NCBI GenBank assembly: GCA_963800235.1
Contig: CAWDAD010000001.1
Span: 930,001-994,000, forward strand
DNA length: 64,000 nt
Source of the DNA: CAVVNP01 sp963800235
Lineage (GTDB): Bacteria; Actinomycetota; Acidimicrobiia; Acidimicrobiales; Iamiaceae
Reading direction: 5' to 3'
A program made the translations under genes and the position numbers. This document shows, piece by piece, positions 8,442 through 16,898 of this stretch. The notes under the pieces were generated by a model. That model was not told the origin of the DNA and ran no database searches. It saw only the letters and a program-made list of their open reading frames with translations. Numbering within the stretch: position 1 is the first letter of the stretch; every line of letters starts with the position of its first letter.

Positions 8442-9011
8442 ATGCGACGGGATCGACGGATCGCTGCGACCTTCGGCGCGCTGGCGGTCGGGCTCCTGCT
8501 CCTCGCCGGCTGCGGCGGCAGCGGGCACGGGGCGGCCCGCCCCGAGACGGAGCCGACCGGCGCGCCCAGCCCCGTGACCACCCGGGAGCAGCTCGAGGCC
8601 GAGATCCTCACCGACTACCGCGCCGCCAACGACGCCTACCACGACGCCATCAACAGCGGGAACCCCGATCTCCCCGCCCTCGCGGCCACCCACACCGGGG
8701 CGCATCTCGAGAAACTACGCAACCGACTTCGTGCTCGCGCCGCCGCCGGACAACTTGGTCGAGACGGACCTCACAGCAGAGACACCAGCCGAGCCACCGT
8801 CGATCAGGTCCTCGAAAACCGGATCATCGTTCGTGATTGTCAGATCGATGACGGACTACTGGTCACTGGGTCCTCTGGAGAGATCGTCGACAGTGACACG
8901 GTCACCCGACTGCTACAAGCAGAACTCGTACGCGTCGACGGTCGCTGGCGGGTCGCTTCAAATCGGGCGCTGGTCGAGTGGGACGGGGTCAGCGGATGCG
9001 CCGCCTCCTAA
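8442..9011 (+). CDS. Putative lipoprotein, unknown function
   Basis: A 189-residue exported protein with a clear lipoprotein signal (MRRDRRIAATFGALAVGLLL then LLAGC). The mature part (about 45-189) has a helix LEAEILTDYRAANDAYHDAI and ends in a small beta-rich region (LLQAELVRVDGRWRVASNRAL), a pattern seen in SnoaL/NTF2-like secreted proteins of actinobacteria. I infer that fold only weakly. A Shine-Dalgarno-like GGGAGGGA precedes the ATG. Its 3' end overlaps the next gene by 16 bases, so the two are probably translated together. Base composition after position 8700 is slightly less GC-rich than the neighbours. Confidence 0.78.
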   Translation: MRRDRRIAATFGALAVGLLLLAGCGGSGHGAARPETEPTGAPSPVTTREQLEAEILTDYRAANDAYHDAINSGNPDLPALAATHTGAHLEKLRNRLRARAAAGQLGRDGPHSRDTSRATVDQVLENRIIVRDCQIDDGLLVTGSSGEIVDSDTVTRLLQAELVRVDGRWRVASNRALVEWDGVSGCAAS

Positions 9012-9790
9012 TCGCAGCCGTCAGCTGTGCCGTCCTGGTGTCCGCCGGTGGCTCCGCCGCCGTCGCTGACAGCGGCGCCGATCAGGTCTCGGCATCGGCG
9101 GATCCAGGTGGTGGGGTCACCGTGTCGAGCGAGGCGCACGGCGGCGGGCCGGGGCGACCGGCGGTCGGGGCCGGTGGTGTCCCGGCGACCGGTGGCGGTT
9201 CGCCGGCGGCTCCGGCGCGTCCGACCCCCGCGCTGACCGCCGCCTGCACGGTGACGGGCCCGACCCCGACCGGCGCCTGCGCCCCGGCCGCTCCGGCACC
9301 CGCCCTCCCCGCGGCTGCGCAGCCCCCGGACGGCTTCGTGGTCGCGGTCAGCGCCCGGGACCGCCTGGCCCTCCCCCTCCCCGACGCCCGGTTCGCCCCA
9401 CCGGACGGCGCCGACCAGTTGGTCGGCTTCGCCACCTGGCTCTGGATCGACGCCGCCCAGTGGCACGGGCTGTCGACCAGCGTGATGGTCCCGGGCGTGG
9501 CGGCCACCGTCCGGGCCCGACCGGTGGCGCTCACCTGGCGGACCGGCGACGGCGACGTGGTCGCCTGCGACGGGTCCGGCACCCCGTACCGCACCGAGGT
9601 CCCCGACCGCGACCAGCAGAGCGGCTGCACGCACACCTACCTGGCCACCGGCGACGTGACCGCCACCGTGACCGTCCACTGGCAGCTGGACTGGAGCGCC
9701 ACCACCGGCCAGCAGGGCACCTTCGGGCTGGTCGACCGCACCACGACCGTGCCCCTCCACGTCGTGCAGGTCCAGGCCGTCACGGACTGA
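8996..9790 (+). CDS. Putative secreted protein, unknown function
   Basis: A 264-residue protein with a Sec signal peptide (MRRLLIAAVSCAVLVSAGG, cleavage near SAAVADS). A Gly/Pro/Ala-rich linker (about 30-105) leads to a beta-rich C-terminal domain (about 110-264) containing VGFATWLWIDAAQWHGLS and CTHTYLATGDVTATVTVHWQ. In that domain a short Gly/Ser/Cys pair resembles extracytoplasmic immunoglobulin-like folds. This kind of ATG/PKD-like protein is common next to lipoproteins of the preceding type in actinobacteria. The start overlaps the previous gene, with GGGACGGGG upstream. The function is not known. Confidence 0.78.
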   Translation: MRRLLIAAVSCAVLVSAGGSAAVADSGADQVSASADPGGGVTVSSEAHGGGPGRPAVGAGGVPATGGGSPAAPARPTPALTAACTVTGPTPTGACAPAAPAPALPAAAQPPDGFVVAVSARDRLALPLPDARFAPPDGADQLVGFATWLWIDAAQWHGLSTSVMVPGVAATVRARPVALTWRTGDGDVVACDGSGTPYRTEVPDRDQQSGCTHTYLATGDVTATVTVHWQLDWSATTGQQGTFGLVDRTTTVPLHVVQVQAVTD

Positions 9791-9904
9791 CCGCACCGCC
9801 CCGCCCACCGGCACCCCGCAGCACCGCCCAGCCCCGCCCCACCGCCGGACCACGCTCCCCCGCCGAACCGCCCGCTCCGCCGCCGAGACCCCCGGTGACG
9901 GCGG

Positions 9905-11497
9905 TCAGATGCGCGCCGGCAGCGAACGGCCGAGCTCGGCTCCGCCGGCATCCAGGGCGGCGACACCCACCAGACGGGCGCCGGACGGCACCGCATCGAC
10001 CGAGACCGTGGACTCGAAGCCGAGCTTCGGCGTGCGGGCCACCTCGGCCAGGTCCCCCGCCGCGGTCCCCGCCTCGAGCACCCAGGTGGCGACCTCGGTG
10101 GCGCCGTTCCAGCTCGCCGCCACCGACAGCCCGGGACCGCCGGCCACGACCGCGGCCTTCGGCCTGGTCGTCGGGCGTCCGACCCACGGGGCCCGGAACG
10201 CCCGGTACGAGGCGGCGTCGTCGAGGAACTGCCCGTCGAAGCGGACCGTGCCGTCGTCGGCGAACTGGGTCACGTACGGCTTGTTGCCCCACCCGACCAC
10301 CACGTCGCCCGACCCCAGGGGCTCGACGCTGCCCTGGCTGCTGCACAGCAGGTCGCCACGGGTGAACGAGCGCGAGAGGGCCACCGTCCGGGCCGTGTCG
10401 TCGACGGTCAGGAGCAGCCCCTGCGACCTGGGCTGGGTCGGCTGGAGGTCCTCCAGGCCGGCCCCGTTGTCGAAGATCGACAACCGACCGTCCGGCAGCC
10501 GGGTGGCGTCGTGCTGCCAGAGGAACGCCGCGTCGGGGGCGAGGGCGAAGTCCGACCGCTTCCCGCCCATCCGCCACACCACCTGGCCGGTGCGACGGTC
10601 GAGCTTGTACACGCAGGACGTGTGGCGGGCCGAGACCAGCAGGTTGCCGTCGAGGTCCTCGGCCACCGAGTTCACGTGCAGGAAGTCGAACGGATCCGAG
10701 CCCTCCGCCTGCAGGGTGGCGTAGGTGTCGCCCACGTCGACGTGCTCGCTCCCCATCCACTCGAGGACGACCCTTCCGGTGGCGACGTCGACCTCGAGGA
10801 TCCCCGAGTCGAGCACGGGCGCCGCCGCCGACCCTCCGACCGGCCGCAGGTCCCCGGTGACGGGGTGGTAGACGACGAACAGCACCGTGCCGGACGCGGT
10901 CAGGGTGGCGTCGTGCAGGTCGGGGGCCAGGCCGTCCCCGCTGGCGATGCGGGCGATGTCGCGGTAGGCGTCGTCGGCGATCACCAGCTCGCCGCGTCCC
11001 CAGCCCGACTGGTTGATCACGCCCTCCCACCAGGTGAGCACGGGTCGACCGCCGTACTGCTGCACCTTGAGGTCGGTGGCGACCCGGGCCCCCGCCATCG
11101 GCCGGAACCACACCAGCCGCCCGGCGCCGTCCATGATCATCGGTCCGCTCTGGGAGTCACCCTTGGCCGGCGTGGTGAGGAGCAGCCCGTCGGCGTCGTC
11201 GAGCGGGCCGGGCGGCAGCACCTCGAACCGGGGCGGGTGCAGGTCGGCCCGGCTCTGGAAGAGCTGCCCGGCGGGGGTGGCGGAGGCGGACGGCGAGGTG
11301 CTCGGCGCGGACGTCGCGCCCGGGGCGGTGGAGGACCTGGTCGCCGCCGTGGTGCGCCCCAGGCCGAAGCCGCCGGCGCCGACGGCGACCGTCGCTCCGG
11401 CGCCGACCTTCAGCACCGAACGGCGGCTCCACGTCGCCCGACCCTCGGTCGGCTCGTCCCCAGGTGCGTCCACGGCGTCTCCGGCGTCCTCGACCAT
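9905..11497 (-). CDS. Arylsulfotransferase (ASST) family protein, Tat-exported
   Basis: A 530-residue protein related to arylsulfotransferases, which are beta-propeller enzymes. A twin-arginine signal is present (RRSVLKVGAGATVAVGAGGF, about residues 25-45) followed by a Ser/Thr/Ala linker. The propeller part includes DGAGRLVWFRPM, DLHDATLTASGTVLFVVYHP, DFLHVNSVAEDLDGNLLVSA, GQVVWRMGGKRSDFAL and WQHDATRLPDGRLSIFDNGA, the last three matching typical ASST blade motifs with paired His residues. Export by Tat suggests folding or cofactor loading in the cytoplasm. The real substrate is unknown; many actinobacterial members are annotated only by family. It stands alone on the minus strand. Confidence 0.85.
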   Translation of the reverse strand: MVEDAGDAVDAPGDEPTEGRATWSRRSVLKVGAGATVAVGAGGFGLGRTTAATRSSTAPGATSAPSTSPSASATPAGQLFQSRADLHPPRFEVLPPGPLDDADGLLLTTPAKGDSQSGPMIMDGAGRLVWFRPMAGARVATDLKVQQYGGRPVLTWWEGVINQSGWGRGELVIADDAYRDIARIASGDGLAPDLHDATLTASGTVLFVVYHPVTGDLRPVGGSAAAPVLDSGILEVDVATGRVVLEWMGSEHVDVGDTYATLQAEGSDPFDFLHVNSVAEDLDGNLLVSARHTSCVYKLDRRTGQVVWRMGGKRSDFALAPDAAFLWQHDATRLPDGRLSIFDNGAGLEDLQPTQPRSQGLLLTVDDTARTVALSRSFTRGDLLCSSQGSVEPLGSGDVVVGWGNKPYVTQFADDGTVRFDGQFLDDAASYRAFRAPWVGRPTTRPKAAVVAGGPGLSVAASWNGATEVATWVLEAGTAAGDLAEVARTPKLGFESTVSVDAVPSGARLVGVAALDAGGAELGRSLPARI

Positions 11498-11573
11498 CCC
11501 ACCACTCTTCCCGACCAGGCTGAGAGGTGGGGAAGGGTCTGGTGTGAGGACCCTGCGGAGACGGCCGCCCTCG

Positions 11574-12239
11574 CTAGCCGCCCAGGGCCCGCGCCCGGCG
11601 CAGCACGGCGTCGAACATGTCCGGGGTGAGCTTGCCGGTGAAGGTGTTCTGCTGGCTCACGTGGTAGCTCGCCAGCAGGGTGGGACCGGCCGCGAGCGGC
11701 ACCTCGACCCCGTGGCCGAAGGCCGGTCGAGGTGAGGGGGCCCCGAGCAGCCCCGCCACCACGCCGTAGGCGAACTGGCCGAGGACCAGGACGACCCGCA
11801 CCCCGGTGAGCAGCTCGAGCTCGCGCTCGAGGAACGGCCGGCACCGGTCCCGCTCCTCGACCGTCGGCTTGTTGGCGGGCGGGGCGCAGCGGACGGGGGC
11901 GGTGATGTAGGCCCCGGTCAACCGCAGCCCGTCGTGCCGATCCCGGCTCGTCGCCTGGTTGGCGTAGCCGGTGCGGTGCAGCGCGGCGTACAGGAAGTCG
12001 CCGGAGCGGTCGCCGGTGAACATCCGCCCGGTGCGGTTGGCCCCGTGCGCGGCGGGAGCGAGGCCGACGACGAGCAGGTGGGCGTCGGGATCGCCGAACC
12101 CCGGGACGGGTCGGGCCCAGTAGTCGTGGTCCCGGTAGGCCGCCCGCTTCTCCCGGCCGACCGCTTCGCGCCAGGCCACCAGGCGGGGGCAGGCCCGGCA
12201 GGCGACGACCTCGGCGTCGAGCTGCTGCAGCTGGTCCAC
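11574..12239 (-). CDS. Family 5 uracil-DNA glycosylase (UdgB type)
   Basis: A DNA repair enzyme that removes uracil (and some other deaminated bases) from DNA. Cysteines for a [4Fe-4S] cluster are seen (CRACP near the N-terminus, then VRCAPP and DRCRPF). The family 5 active-site motif GLAPAAHGANRTGR and the second motif SYHVSQQNTFTGKLTP are both intact. I chose the GTG at 12239, giving 221 residues, because the longer open frame to 12398 runs across the divergent phosphatase start and adds low-quality basic sequence; no strong ribosome binding site decides the matter. It lies head-to-head with the phosphatase operon, 43 bases away. Confidence 0.88.
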   Translation of the reverse strand: MDQLQQLDAEVVACRACPRLVAWREAVGREKRAAYRDHDYWARPVPGFGDPDAHLLVVGLAPAAHGANRTGRMFTGDRSGDFLYAALHRTGYANQATSRDRHDGLRLTGAYITAPVRCAPPANKPTVEERDRCRPFLERELELLTGVRVVLVLGQFAYGVVAGLLGAPSPRPAFGHGVEVPLAAGPTLLASYHVSQQNTFTGKLTPDMFDAVLRRARALGG

Positions 12240-12268
12240 CGACCGACCGTAGGCGGCCGGGTGCCCGA

Positions 12269-12274
12269 TAGGTT
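12269..12274 (+). promoter_or_regulatory. Putative -10 box (TAGGTT) of the phosphatase/DUF3090 operon
   Basis: TAGGTT ends 8 bases before the TTG start at 12283, and no Shine-Dalgarno lies between them. Confidence 0.4.
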
Positions 12275-12282
12275 CCGGTGTC

Positions 12283-12927
12283 TTGGCCCGAACCCGACGC
12301 CCGCCCACCACGACCGTCCTGCTGGTCCGCCACGGCCAGACGCCGACCACCGGCGCCACCCTGCCCGGCCGGGCCCCCGACCTCCACCTCGCCGACAAGG
12401 GCCTGCAGCAGGCCGAGCACGCCGCCGAGCGGATCGCCGGGCTGAAGGCGATCGACGCCGTCTACGCCTCGCCGATGGAGCGCACCCGCGAGACCGCGGC
12501 CCCCATCGCACGCGCCCGCAAGCTCCGCGTCCGCGTGCACCGGGGGCTCAACGAGTGCGACTTCGGTGAGTGGACCGGCCGGCAGCTGAAGGACCTGCGC
12601 AAGCTCCCCGAGTGGAAGACGGTGCAGTCCTACCCGAGCGGCTTCCGGTTCCCCGACGGCGAGTCGTTCACCGAGATGCAGACCCGGATCACCGGCGCCA
12701 TCGCCGACCTCTGCGACCGGCACCCGAACAAGACCGTGGTCGCCGTCTCCCACGCCGACCCGATCAAGGCGGCCGTCGCCGCCGCGGTCGGCACCCACCT
12801 CGACCTCTTCCAGCGCATCGTCGTGTCGCCCTGCTCGGTCACCGCCATCACCTACACCGCCGGTGGGCCGATCGTGCTCGCCACCAACTCCACCGGCGAC
12901 GACCTGGCCCGGCTGGTGCCGTCGTGA
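12283..12927 (+). CDS. Histidine phosphatase superfamily protein (MSMEG_4193-like)
   Basis: A 214-residue phosphoglycerate-mutase-like phosphatase. The catalytic RHG motif is at the N-terminus (VLLVRHGQTP), with the second histidine in VVAVSHADPIK and the conserved ERTRETA and GEWTGR blocks. The start is a TTG at 12283. It heads a three-gene operon with a DUF3090 protein and a SCO1664-family protein, each overlapping the previous stop by 4 bases. This trio is conserved in actinobacteria, in many genomes next to mshC of mycothiol synthesis; its exact role is not settled. mshC is not in this window. Confidence 0.9.
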   Translation: MARTRRPPTTTVLLVRHGQTPTTGATLPGRAPDLHLADKGLQQAEHAAERIAGLKAIDAVYASPMERTRETAAPIARARKLRVRVHRGLNECDFGEWTGRQLKDLRKLPEWKTVQSYPSGFRFPDGESFTEMQTRITGAIADLCDRHPNKTVVAVSHADPIKAAVAAAVGTHLDLFQRIVVSPCSVTAITYTAGGPIVLATNSTGDDLARLVPS

Positions 12928-13442
12928 GCGAGTCCTTCGAGCTCGACGAGCCGGACCACTTCACCGCGGGCGCCCTCGGCCGCCCCGGGTCGCGCACCTT
13001 CTTCCTCCAGGCCGGGGACGCCGGCCGGACGCTCTCGTTCAAGTGCGAGAAGGAGCAGGTGGGGGCGCTGGGCGAGTACCTCGGCCAGGTCCTGGCCGAC
13101 CTGCCCGCCGTCGAGGACGGGCCGCCCGTCGACCTCGCCCTGCGGGAACCGGTCATGAGCGAGTGGATCGCCGGCTCGATCGGCGTCGCCTACGACGAGG
13201 CCGCCGACCGGGTGGTGCTGATGATCGAGGAGGCGGTGCTCGTCGACCCCGAGGCCCCGGACGAGGCGCCGGAGCCGGCGACCCTGCGGCTGCGGCTCAC
13301 CCGCCCCCAGGTCGCGGCCTTCGCCCGGCGGGCCGAGCAGCTCATGGCCGGCGGTCGTCCGCCGTGCCCGCTCTGCGGCAACCCCATGAGCCCGGAGGGC
13401 CACGCCTGTCCCCGCACGAACGGCCACGGTCCACCCGATTGA
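12924..13442 (+). CDS. DUF3090 domain-containing protein
   Basis: A 172-residue protein of the actinobacterial DUF3090 family. It begins VSESFELDEPDHFTAG and contains the family blocks SRTFFLQAGDAGRTLSFKCEK-like sequence, GSIGVAYDEAADRVVLMIEE and a C-terminal zinc-finger-like CPLCGNPMSPEGHACP. The GTG start sits in a GTGA overlap with the phosphatase stop, which implies translational coupling. The function is unknown; it always travels with the flanking phosphatase and SCO1664-family genes. Confidence 0.92.
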   Translation: MSESFELDEPDHFTAGALGRPGSRTFFLQAGDAGRTLSFKCEKEQVGALGEYLGQVLADLPAVEDGPPVDLALREPVMSEWIAGSIGVAYDEAADRVVLMIEEAVLVDPEAPDEAPEPATLRLRLTRPQVAAFARRAEQLMAGGRPPCPLCGNPMSPEGHACPRTNGHGPPD

Positions 13443-14251
13443 CCGACCACGACGACCGGGATCCCGCGTCGTTCGGCCAGGAGCCGTGGCCCGACGCCGA
13501 GGAATTCCTCGCCGGCGGCGAGATCTGCCTGGTCGGTCGGATGCCCTGGAGCTCGAACGCCACCTTCCTGGTCGAGGTGGCCGGGGAGCGCCGCCACGAC
13601 CCCGACGACGAGCGGCCGGACCACGAGCAGCCGGACCACGAGCGGCCGGACCACGAGCCGGCGATCGCCCACGCCGTCTACAAGCCCCACCAGGGCGAAC
13701 GACCGCTCTGGGACTTCCCGGACGGGCTCTACCGGCGGGAGGTGGCCGCCTACGTCCTGTCCGAGCAGCTCGGCTGGCGGCTGGTGCCGCCGACGGTCGA
13801 GGCCGACGGGCCGCTCGGCGTCGGGTCGCTGCAGTGGTTCGTCGACGCCGACTTCGAGCAGCACTACTTCACCCTCTACGAGCAGGGGCGCCACCACCGG
13901 CAGCTGCAGGCCATCTGCGCCTTCGACCTGGTCGTGAACAACACCGACCGCAAGGGCGGCCACTGCCTGATCGACGGGCGCGACCACATCTGGGCCATCG
14001 ACAACGGCCTGGCCTTCCACGAGGACTTCAAGCTGCGCACCGTGATCTGGGAGTTCGCCGGCACCGAGGTGCCCGACGACCTCCTCGACGACCTCCGGGC
14101 GCTGGTCACCGACGGGCTCTCGCCCCGCTTCGACGACCTGCTCTCCCCCGTCGAGCGGACCGCGGTCGTGGCCCGCGCCGAGGCGCTGGTGCACCGGGGC
14201 CGGTTCCCCGCCGACCACACCGGGCGCCGGTTCCCCTGGCCGCTCGTCTGA
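13439..14251 (+). CDS. SCO1664-family protein (phosphatidylinositol-kinase-like fold)
   Basis: A 270-residue protein of the SCO1664 family, distantly like PI3/4-kinases. Kinase-like features are visible: a Lys in HAVYKPHQGERPLWDFP, then AFDLVVNNTDRKGGHCLI (Asn/Asp catalytic-loop pattern) and IWAIDNGLAFHED (Asp-Asn-Gly metal-loop pattern). It starts at a TTG in a TTGA overlap with the DUF3090 stop. Odd point: between the first strand and the Lys lies an inserted Asp/His/Glu/Pro repeat (ERPDHEQPDHERPDHEP) made from a near-tandem 18-bp DNA unit. It is the third gene of the conserved operon; the substrate is not established. Confidence 0.9.
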   Translation: MTDHDDRDPASFGQEPWPDAEEFLAGGEICLVGRMPWSSNATFLVEVAGERRHDPDDERPDHEQPDHERPDHEPAIAHAVYKPHQGERPLWDFPDGLYRREVAAYVLSEQLGWRLVPPTVEADGPLGVGSLQWFVDADFEQHYFTLYEQGRHHRQLQAICAFDLVVNNTDRKGGHCLIDGRDHIWAIDNGLAFHEDFKLRTVIWEFAGTEVPDDLLDDLRALVTDGLSPRFDDLLSPVERTAVVARAEALVHRGRFPADHTGRRFPWPLV

Positions 14252-14270
14252 CCGGGCTGCGTCCGGCTGG

Positions 14271-15584
14271 TCAGCCGCCGACCGGGCCCAGCACCCGGTC
14301 GAGCTCGGGGTTGGCGAAGGTGCCGCCCGGATCCAGCTCGGCCCGCACCTGCTGGAAGTCGTCCCACCGCGGGTAGCGGGGCGCCAGGGTCGCGGCGGTC
14401 TGGAAGTGCAGCTTGCCCCAGTGAGGACGACCGTCGTGGGCGTCCATGATCGCCTCGACCCCCTTGAAGTACTGGTCGTGGGGCAGACCGACCGGCACGT
14501 GCACCGCCAGGTAGGCGGTCTCCCGCCCGTGGGCGGTGCTCAGCGCGATGTCGTCGCCGGCCACGAACCGGCACTCGACGGGGAACCCGACCGGGACCCG
14601 GAGCCGACGAACCAGGTCGCGCAGCTCGGCGAAGGCCGAACGGAACGCCGGGCGGGGCACGGCGTACTCCATCTCCACGAACCGCACCCAGCGGGCGCTG
14701 GCGAAGACCCGATGGCTGACGTCGACGTACTCCTGACGTCCGGTGGACGGCAGGCGCTTGGCCAGCCGGGGGATCAGCTCGGGACGGCGGCGACCGACGG
14801 CCATCACCGCCCCGAAGCCGATGTTGTCGATGAGCAGGTCGTTCCGGAGCGCCTGCCACCGGGACCGGGGACGGATGGGCTCCCGGGTCCGCCGGTTGCG
14901 CTTGGTGAGCGCCCATCGGGTCCCCGGGATCCAGAAGAGCTCGTAGTGGTCGTTGCCGTCGATCAGGTCGTCGAGCTGCTCGAGCACCTCGTCGACCGGG
15001 GCGGGCTCCTCGAGGGCGTGGAGGTTGAACGCCGGGACGCACTGCAGGGTCGCCGAGGTCACCAGACCGAGGGCACCGACCGAGGCACGGGCCACGGACC
15101 ACACCTCGGGCCGCTCGTCGGCCGAGCACGACACCACCGAGCCGGAGCCGTCGACCAGGCGGAGGCCGACGAGCTGGGCCGAGAGGTTCTGGAAGCGGAT
15201 GCCGGTGCCGTGGGTGGCGGTGGCGGTCGCCCCGGCCACCGACTGGTAGGCGATGTCGCCGAGGTTGGGCAGGGCGAGGCCGAGGCGGTCCAGCTCGACG
15301 TTGAGCTCGCCGAGGCTGATCCCGGCCTCCACCGTCACCCGGTGCCGCGCCCGGTCCACGGCCAGCACGCGGCGGCAGGCGGACAGGTCGACCTGGACGC
15401 CGTCGGTGCAGGCGACGGCGGTGAAGCTGTGCCCCGCCCCGACGCCCTTCACCCGCCGGCCGGCCTCGACCGCCCGGCGAACGGTGGCGACCGCCTCGGC
15501 CTCGTCCAGTGGTCGGGCGACCTCGACCGGCGCGCAGTGCTGGTTGCGGGCCCAGTTGCGCCACACCTCGACCGGCGCGCTCAC
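14271..15584 (-). CDS. FAD-linked oxidase, D-arabinono-1,4-lactone oxidase type
   Basis: A 437-residue flavoprotein of the vanillyl-alcohol-oxidase fold. The N-terminal FAD-binding domain includes VKGVGAGHSFTAVACTDG, with the His-containing turn used for FAD attachment in this group, and GATATATHGTG. The C-terminal domain is ALO-like (RFVEMEYAVPR, PHWGKLHFQ, GTFANPELDRVLGP). Members oxidise sugar lactones or related polyols and pass electrons to oxygen. The start is a GTG at 15584 inside a GTGA overlap with the stop of the upstream PH-domain gene, so the two are co-translated. The physiological substrate is not known. Confidence 0.9.
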   Translation of the reverse strand: MSAPVEVWRNWARNQHCAPVEVARPLDEAEAVATVRRAVEAGRRVKGVGAGHSFTAVACTDGVQVDLSACRRVLAVDRARHRVTVEAGISLGELNVELDRLGLALPNLGDIAYQSVAGATATATHGTGIRFQNLSAQLVGLRLVDGSGSVVSCSADERPEVWSVARASVGALGLVTSATLQCVPAFNLHALEEPAPVDEVLEQLDDLIDGNDHYELFWIPGTRWALTKRNRRTREPIRPRSRWQALRNDLLIDNIGFGAVMAVGRRRPELIPRLAKRLPSTGRQEYVDVSHRVFASARWVRFVEMEYAVPRPAFRSAFAELRDLVRRLRVPVGFPVECRFVAGDDIALSTAHGRETAYLAVHVPVGLPHDQYFKGVEAIMDAHDGRPHWGKLHFQTAATLAPRYPRWDDFQQVRAELDPGGTFANPELDRVLGPVGG

Positions 15585-16840
15585 CCCGCCTCCTCGATCG
15601 CCGGCATCGGGGGCACCGCCGGCGGGCTCAGCTCCGCAGCGCCGGCCCCGGCCGGAACGTCGGCGTCGGCGTCGGCCGGCGGGTCGACCGCCTCGCCGCC
15701 GGACCCGTCGTCGCCGTCCGCCGGCTCGTCGACACCGTCGGTCGGTGTCGGCTCGCCCGCCGCGTCCGCCTCCGTCTCTGCGGTCGGCTCCTCCGCCTCG
15801 GTCTCTGCGGTCGGCTCCTCCGCCTCCGTCTCTGCGGTCGGCTCCTCCGCCTTCTCGACCGGGGTCGCCTCGTCCTCGTCGGCCGGCGTCCCGGCCGCCT
15901 CCGCCGCCGTCGCCGGCTCCGGGGCGGGGCGCTCCAGCCGGGCCAGGATCTCGGGCGGCACGGGCTCCTCGCCGTCGAGCTGGCGGATCCGGGTGTGGAC
16001 CAGGTCCGCCTCGTCGCCCTGCAGGCCGACCTCGAGGGTCCGCCGCATCGTCGTCACGACGAGGAACGTGGTGTCGGGCCCGAAGTACTCCTCCTCGGGG
16101 AACCGGGCGGCGCGGGTCACCACCTTCTCGGCGCCGCGCACCTGGAGCGGACGGGTGACCGGCGTGGCCAGGATCTCGAGCGGGTCGCCGCGCTTGTCGC
16201 GGGTCCACCTGGCTTCCGGCGCCGGCCGGTCGCCCGTGGCCGGGCGCGGCGCCGGCAGGTGCAGCGTCCCGATCTCCCACCCGCCCCAGCCACGCGAGTC
16301 GGTGCGACGCACCCAGGCCCGGACCTCGACCTCCTCGCCGGCCTCCAGCAGGTCGCGGCGGGTGCTGTGGTCCCCGTACTCCCGGTGGGGCAGGTCGTCC
16401 TCGACCCCGTTGCGGTCGCACCAGCGGCGCAGCACGAGCGACAGCTCGGCCCGCTGGTGAGCGCTGCCCGGCACCGCCAGGGTGGCCAGGGGCCGGACGA
16501 CGGTCCCGCCGGGCCGCACCAGCCCCACCACGACGCCCGTGCGGCCGATGCGGCCGCCGACCCGATCGGCCTGCACCCGCTCGATCTCCGGGGCGGCGAC
16601 CTCGCACCGCCGGATCAGGTTCCGCACCCGGATGCGGTCGTCCTCGACCACCACCGCCACCGGCCAGGCCCGTGCCGCCAGCCCTGCGGCGGCGACCAGC
16701 AGGACGGCGGCGAGCACGACGCCCAGCGGCGAGCCGAGCACCGTCACGGCCAGGAGGGCCAGCACCACCCCGAGCAGGACGGGGCCGCCCACCACGACGA
16801 GGCGGACCGACCGGGGGGCGAAGCTGCGGTCCGCGGCCAT
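15581..16840 (-). CDS. PH-domain membrane protein with acidic repeat tail
   Basis: A 419-residue protein. Two membrane helices lie near the N-terminus (about residues 13-60, LVVVGGPVLLGVVLALLAV and then GVVLAAVLLVAAAGL). They are followed by a bacterial PH-like domain (about 60-150, VVVEDDRIRVRNLIRRCEVA). A second globular region (about 150-290) contains EEYFGPDTTFLVVTTMRRTLE. The last 120 residues are very acidic and Pro/Ala-rich and carry three perfect EEPTAETEA repeats. The start is set at the ATG at 16840; the frame stays open upstream to 17194 but that part is antisense to the hydrolase gene. It is coupled to the flavoprotein gene. The function is unknown. Confidence 0.82.
   Translation of the reverse strand: MAADRSFAPRSVRLVVVGGPVLLGVVLALLAVTVLGSPLGVVLAAVLLVAAAGLAARAWPVAVVVEDDRIRVRNLIRRCEVAAPEIERVQADRVGGRIGRTGVVVGLVRPGGTVVRPLATLAVPGSAHQRAELSLVLRRWCDRNGVEDDLPHREYGDHSTRRDLLEAGEEVEVRAWVRRTDSRGWGGWEIGTLHLPAPRPATGDRPAPEARWTRDKRGDPLEILATPVTRPLQVRGAEKVVTRAARFPEEEYFGPDTTFLVVTTMRRTLEVGLQGDEADLVHTRIRQLDGEEPVPPEILARLERPAPEPATAAEAAGTPADEDEATPVEKAEEPTAETEAEEPTAETEAEEPTAETEADAAGEPTPTDGVDEPADGDDGSGGEAVDPPADADADVPAGAGAAELSPPAVPPMPAIEEAG
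15768..15848. repeat. Three 27-bp tandem repeats inside the acidic tail
   Basis: Three copies of a 27-bp unit starting GCCTCCGTCTCTGCGGTCGG (one base differs in the middle copy). They encode EEPTAETEA three times on the minus strand. Confidence 0.9.
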
Positions 16841-16898
16841 GGACGCCACCGTAGGCGTGCCCCCGACGAGATCCGGGGCTCTGGCACACTGCCCCAGC

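Noticed and set aside
12240..12398. Longer N-terminus for the uracil-DNA glycosylase
   Set aside because: It would overlap the divergent phosphatase gene by 116 bases and adds unconserved basic sequence.
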